A stretch of DNA of 64,000 bases from Mucilaginibacter corticis (GTDB lineage: Bacteria; Bacteroidota; Bacteroidia; Sphingobacteriales; Sphingobacteriaceae): positions 124,001 to 188,000 of the forward strand of contig NZ_VLPK01000003.1 of the NCBI RefSeq assembly GCF_007558865.1, read 5' to 3'. The notes under the pieces are model-generated. The model saw only the letters and a list, made by a program, of their open reading frames with translations, had not been told where the DNA came from and ran no database searches. The position numbers and the translations under genes are program-made. Below are positions 60,231 to 64,000 of the stretch, one piece after another (within the stretch, counting starts at the first letter, position 1; every line of letters begins with the position of its first letter).

Positions 60231-62768
60231 ATGCGGCGACTGTACTTGGCCTCGAACGATAAAAATAACGCATCCCATTTAAACATTAACTCCAAAAAAT
60301 GGCTGTTCAGCTATTTTTTAATACTGTTGTTGCTGCCACAAATTTTACTCGGTGAAGGTAGTAAGGAATTAAACTCAAACGGTGGTTACCGTGCATACCT
60401 TTATTCAAGCCCATATTCTACCGACTCATTCCCGTACCCAACATTAGGTACAATGAAAGTATACGTTAAAGCCGGCGAAACAATATATGTAGGCTCAAGC
60501 GCACAAGGCGTGGGCAATGGTACCATTAATTTAAGAGCGCCGGATGGAGGCACTTACACATCAGGTTCATCAAAAACAATAGGACGTATTGTTAATAGAA
60601 ACCAGGAAGCAGCCGGTCCTGCTCCTAATGTCGGCGGTTACACTGCATATACACAGATCGTTACAGCCGCCCAGGAAGGTGTCTGGGAAATAGATTTTTT
60701 ATCTCCTAATACCGGCTCTAACGGAGAGATACTTCCAATAACACTACCGGCCAATAGCGCCTGGACACAACCGATAGGTCCGAATATTGCAGCCTTTGAT
60801 GTTTCTGTAAGAAATACAGGTAATACCGCATTTTTAACCGGACGCGTGTTTACCAATGTATTTTCCGGAATATTAGGATCATTTAATGTGGGTTTTAATG
60901 GTATCTTCCACGTACTTACCCGCGACGGTTATCAGTATGTGTTAGATAATAACGGTCAAGCCGGTGATGGCTTTTGTTTCTTTGCGAATAATAAAGGATT
61001 TAAAAAAGCTGATGGCACAGCAAGCTATCTAAGCATTGACAGCCTGGAGAATGCCCCGGTTCATGACCCCAGGCTTCCGGATACTCAGTCGGATGTAACG
61101 CACAAAATATTTTTCAACACACCTGCCAATGATCTGCCTGCAAATGCAAATACTCCAGGCGGGGGAACCACATGGCTGATAAATCCACCTTTTATTCCGT
61201 CAGTAAGTGCTTTTACAACAGTCGGAACAGAAGGCACACCTGGAAAAATGGGGACGGCCCCATTAGGAGGAACTATCAATTTTACAGCTACCGCAAATGG
61301 ATTATATACTATTTTTATTGATGTTAATAAAAACGGGATATTTTCAGATCCTGTTGACAGAATAATATCAGGCGTATCAATCATTGGTCAAAATGCTGTG
61401 AAATGGGACGGCCTGGACGGATCAGGTAACAAAGTACCTGCAAGCAGTACTGCCTATAATGCCAACGTTATCTTAACCATGTTTGTGGCAGAGGTTCACT
61501 TTCCATTTTTCGATGTTGAACGTAACGTTAATGGTATTAAGCTTACTCGTACAACCGGAAGTAATTCGCCGGATTATACGGTTTATTGGGACGACAGCAA
61601 AATCATTCCGGATAGCGGCAGTGTCGCCTCTTCTCCTCTTAAAAACTTAACAGGTATAAACAGCCTTATTAATGGACACAAATGGGGATCGCCGGCTGCT
61701 ACCGCTAACCAGCCCGGAGATTTTGGTGACAACAAAGGCATTGATACCTGGGCCTATGTAAGTACAGCGCCTGTAAATGCTTCTATTAATTTCATTGTAC
61801 AGGAAGCTGATCTGGAAGTAGTAAGTTTAAAATCAGATATTACAACAGGCTGTGTTGGGCAAGATGTCAATTATATTGCAATAGTAAAAAACAATGGCCC
61901 TACCAATGTTTCCGGAGCTACGTTTGCATTTACTTATCCGAAAGAATTAACCGGCGTAAAAATAACAAGCACGGCTACTACAGGTACAACCACCATTACT
62001 TCTGCCGATTCAACACAGGCCGGTAGCTATAAGGCAATAATGGACATACCAAATGGATCCGTACGGACATTTACTTTATCAGGCAAGGTTACAGGTACAC
62101 CAACAGGCTCGTTAGATGTTTCTGCAAGCATTTTGCGCACCACTGATATAACAGACCCTGATGCTACAAATCCTGATTCAGCAGTTCCAACTGATGCTTC
62201 AGGCGAATGCGATTCAGATCCATCGGGTGCAGGTTGTAACAATATTAAAACCGTAAGCAGTACATTTTTAGCGCTGCCGGATGCTGGGCCTGATCAATCT
62301 GTAGATAAAAACACCGTCGCAACATTAAGCGCTAATGCTGCCGGCGCCTGGGCACAGGTAGGCGAAACACCATCTAAAGCAGTTATAGCCAACCCGACAA
62401 GCCAGCAGACTAACGTATCCGGTTTAACAACTATAGGCCGTTACACATTTACCTATACCAATGTCAACGGTTGTGCAGATACGGTAGTTGTAAATGTATC
62501 ATCGCCTGACCTTGGCGGCACAAACGTGATCACCCCTAATGGTGATGGCAAAAATGATACTTATACCATACCTGATCTTAGCTTTTATCCGGGCAGTAAA
62601 TTGTCTATATATAATCGTTGGGGCAATGAGGTGTATCATTCAGACAATTATGACAATAGCTGGGCCGGACAAGGCTTGTCAGACGGAACATATTATTACT
62701 TGTTTGACAGAAAAGACCCAAGCGGCAAAATAAAAAGGTTTAAAGGTTGGATATATTTAAAACACTGA
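60231..62768 (+). CDS. Type IX secretion cargo with type B C-terminal domain and DUF11-like domain
   Basis: 845 residues. Long N-region, then a hydrophobic signal helix ('L-F-S-Y-F-L-I-L-L-L-L-P-Q-I-L-L-G'). A large beta-rich N-terminal part (45-520) with repeats such as 'V-Y-V-K-A-G-E-T-I-Y-V', a DUF11-like conserved repeat (about 525-640, 'V-N-Y-I-A-I-V-K-N-N-G-P-T-N-V-S-G'), then an Ig-like segment. The final 85 residues ('V-I-T-P-N-G-D-G-K-N-D-T', 'Y-N-R-W-G-N-E-V-Y', 'L-S-D-G-T-Y-Y-Y') are the gliding motility-associated type B sorting domain. It is therefore exported to the cell surface by the PorP/SprF-linked system. Its TGA overlaps the next ATG (TGATG). Confidence 0.9.
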   Translation: MRRLYLASNDKNNASHLNINSKKWLFSYFLILLLLPQILLGEGSKELNSNGGYRAYLYSSPYSTDSFPYPTLGTMKVYVKAGETIYVGSSAQGVGNGTINLRAPDGGTYTSGSSKTIGRIVNRNQEAAGPAPNVGGYTAYTQIVTAAQEGVWEIDFLSPNTGSNGEILPITLPANSAWTQPIGPNIAAFDVSVRNTGNTAFLTGRVFTNVFSGILGSFNVGFNGIFHVLTRDGYQYVLDNNGQAGDGFCFFANNKGFKKADGTASYLSIDSLENAPVHDPRLPDTQSDVTHKIFFNTPANDLPANANTPGGGTTWLINPPFIPSVSAFTTVGTEGTPGKMGTAPLGGTINFTATANGLYTIFIDVNKNGIFSDPVDRIISGVSIIGQNAVKWDGLDGSGNKVPASSTAYNANVILTMFVAEVHFPFFDVERNVNGIKLTRTTGSNSPDYTVYWDDSKIIPDSGSVASSPLKNLTGINSLINGHKWGSPAATANQPGDFGDNKGIDTWAYVSTAPVNASINFIVQEADLEVVSLKSDITTGCVGQDVNYIAIVKNNGPTNVSGATFAFTYPKELTGVKITSTATTGTTTITSADSTQAGSYKAIMDIPNGSVRTFTLSGKVTGTPTGSLDVSASILRTTDITDPDATNPDSAVPTDASGECDSDPSGAGCNNIKTVSSTFLALPDAGPDQSVDKNTVATLSANAAGAWAQVGETPSKAVIANPTSQQTNVSGLTTIGRYTFTYTNVNGCADTVVVNVSSPDLGGTNVITPNGDGKNDTYTIPDLSFYPGSKLSIYNRWGNEVYHSDNYDNSWAGQGLSDGTYYYLFDRKDPSGKIKRFKGWIYLKH

Positions 62769-63748
62769 TGATGAGGTTGATGAAAAAATATATCTTATTC
62801 ATACTACTATTTGGCATTGGCAAAACTTATGCACAGCAAACGCTGCAGCTAAGCCAGTATATTTTTAATGGCTTAGCGGTAAACCCTGCTTATGCCGGCT
62901 ACAAAGATAATTGGACTATAAACCTTGGCAGCCGACTGCAATGGCAGGGTGTTAATGGCGCGCCGGTAACCAATACTTTATCTGTTGATGGTATTGCCGA
63001 TTCAGAAAATAAAAACATAGGCTTAGGCTTATTGGTGATGAATGACCGGCTGGGCCCGGAAAACAACTCGTCTGTCTATGCAAACTATGCCTATCGCATA
63101 AAATTAAATAATGACGACTCACAACGTCTTTGTTTTGGTATAGCCGCCGGGATTGTACAATACAGCATTGATCAAAGCTTGTTTACTCCAACAGATGCAA
63201 ATGACCCAAGCCTTTCTACCGGTGTTCAAAATAAGATCTCGTCAGATTTTAGGTTTGGTGTCTATTATTATTCGCCGTTATTTTATATTGGCGGATCAAT
63301 TCTTAACCTGATACCTGATGACAGGCCTGACCCAAATTCAATATTCGTAAAGAACGTTAGGGCAATGTATTTAACGTCAGGATTTATCATCCCGGTATCG
63401 TCGCAGGTTAACTGGAAACCTTCGGTACTTTTTAAGGAAGATTTTAAGGGCCCTACCAACTTAAATGCGGGTAGTTACTTTTTAATAAGCGATCTATTAT
63501 GGGTGGGCGCATCTTACAGCACCGCTGTTACGCTCTGGAAAAAATCAAATTTACAAACCGATCTGAATAAAACAGATGCGCTTACCGCCGCTGTAGCAAT
63601 AAACATTTCGCCTTTATGCCGCTTTGGTTACTCGTATGACATTGGTGCCGGTAAGGTAGCCGGGTACCCGGCAGCATCGCACGAAATTTCATTTAGTTTA
63701 GGTTTTGGAAGAAAGAAAGGCAGAATATTAAGCCCTCGTTATTTTTAA
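62768..63748 (+). CDS. PorP/SprF family outer-membrane protein
   Basis: 326 residues from ATG 62768 (or 323 from 62780, MKKYILFILLF). Signal peptide ending T-Y-A before Q-Q. 'L-S-Q-Y-I-F-N-G-L-A-V-N-P-A-Y-A-G-Y' is the PorP/SprF signature, and the rest is a beta-barrel pattern. PorP/SprF proteins anchor type B cargo at the surface, and each is usually encoded next to its cargo, as here; the TGATG overlap couples translation. An OmpA/TPR-type partner follows 9 bp later. Confidence 0.93.
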   Translation: MMRLMKKYILFILLFGIGKTYAQQTLQLSQYIFNGLAVNPAYAGYKDNWTINLGSRLQWQGVNGAPVTNTLSVDGIADSENKNIGLGLLVMNDRLGPENNSSVYANYAYRIKLNNDDSQRLCFGIAAGIVQYSIDQSLFTPTDANDPSLSTGVQNKISSDFRFGVYYYSPLFYIGGSILNLIPDDRPDPNSIFVKNVRAMYLTSGFIIPVSSQVNWKPSVLFKEDFKGPTNLNAGSYFLISDLLWVGASYSTAVTLWKKSNLQTDLNKTDALTAAVAINISPLCRFGYSYDIGAGKVAGYPAASHEISFSLGFGRKKGRILSPRYF

Positions 63749-63757
63749 GATGATCGT

Positions 63758-64000
63758 ATGAAGAAAGTAGCTTTCATAATTCTATTAGCAACTACCTTTT
63801 TAGCCCGGGTTAGCGCGCAAGAGCAGCCTACCAAGCAAAAGTTAGCTGATAATTTATTTGAACGCTATGAGTATTTTAAAAGCCTGAACATTTATCTTGA
63901 ATTAGCCAACAAAAGCCAACCAAAATACGCTGTTGTTGAGCGCATTGCAGATTGCTATCGCCTGATGAATGATTATGAAAATGCCGAAATATGGTATCAA
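63758..64000 (+). CDS. TPR-containing, probably OmpA-family protein, N-terminal part (runs off the window)
   Basis: 81 codons seen. Signal peptide MKKVAFIILLATTFLARVSA before Q-E-Q, then a helix-rich 'A-D-N-L-F-E-R-Y-E-Y-F-K-S-L-N-I-Y-L-E-L-A' and 'A-D-C-Y-R-L-M-N-D-Y-E-N-A-E-I-W-Y', which reads as tetratricopeptide repeats. Genes downstream of PorP/SprF commonly encode TPR plus OmpA C-terminal proteins (PorE-like) that attach the system to peptidoglycan. The OmpA part would lie outside the window. Confidence 0.75.
   Translation, partial: MKKVAFIILLATTFLARVSAQEQPTKQKLADNLFERYEYFKSLNIYLELANKSQPKYAVVERIADCYRLMNDYENAEIWYQ

Overview
The window looks like a chromosomal segment of a Bacteroidota bacterium, most likely Sphingobacteriaceae (Mucilaginibacter/Pedobacter-like). 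The evidence is: many exported proteins whose signal peptides end in A-Q; TAnnTTTG-type -7 promoter elements; DUF4468, GH92, GH78, NIPSNAP and YXWGXW proteins; and type IX secretion proteins (type B C-terminal domain, PorP/SprF). The genus is inferred from gene content only. I see no transposase, phage gene or CRISPR array.

Layout. 1-4.2 kb: start of an exported amidohydrolase-like gene, then the translation operon thrS-infC-rpmI-rplT (all minus). 4.3-8 kb: a secreted GH2 enzyme and two tandem DUF4468 proteins. 8-13.4 kb: an orphan LutA-like Fe-S protein behind two tandem UMF1 transporters, then an antiporter-acetyltransferase pair. 13.5-16.3 kb: tRNA-Leu(TAG), the KDO genes kdsD-kdsA, and hscB. 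16.7-20.9 kb: a FAS1 lipoprotein, tRNA-Leu(CAA), a scar (tRNA 3'-end relic plus a nonsense-interrupted gene), and a membrane-anchored winged-helix regulator divergent from an Asp-box protein. 21-24.2 kb: DoxX-like protein, acyltransferase and an uncharacterised membrane protein.

24.2-38 kb is an exported carbohydrate-processing cluster: GH78 rhamnosidase, basic-secretory-type metallopeptidase, alpha/beta hydrolase, GH92 mannosidase, DUF6282 hydrolase, two exported aldose epimerases, a bicupin, and a serine hydrolase broken by one in-frame stop. It has no SusC/SusD pair. 38-42.9 kb: TMEM175-type channel, small membrane protein, a two-gene ABC importer without ATPase followed by a NIPSNAP protein, and another serine hydrolase. 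43-45 kb: methionine aminotransferase plus omega-amidase, a pair that re-aminates keto acids and clears the by-product. 45-54.8 kb: second GH92, TfoX-like protein, class A PBP, a peptidase/propeller/barrel fusion, FAS1 protein and MsrB.

54.8-60 kb: GIY-YIG-like protein, LexA-like regulator, two Spy-like proteins made by a 513-bp tandem duplication, bioF-bioD, a 3-hydroxyacyl-CoA dehydrogenase and a YXWGXW lipoprotein. 60.2 kb to the end: a type IX secretion cargo, PorP/SprF and the start of a TPR protein.

Most genes look ordinary for the phylum. The most interesting points are the scar at 18.3-18.8 kb, the two single-nonsense genes, the aldose-epimerase paralog lacking a conserved histidine, the ABC importer without ATPase, the regulator/Asp-box pair, the 513-bp duplication, and regulatory candidates at thrS and at 59.69 kb. 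I found no clearly novel multi-gene defence or secretion system.
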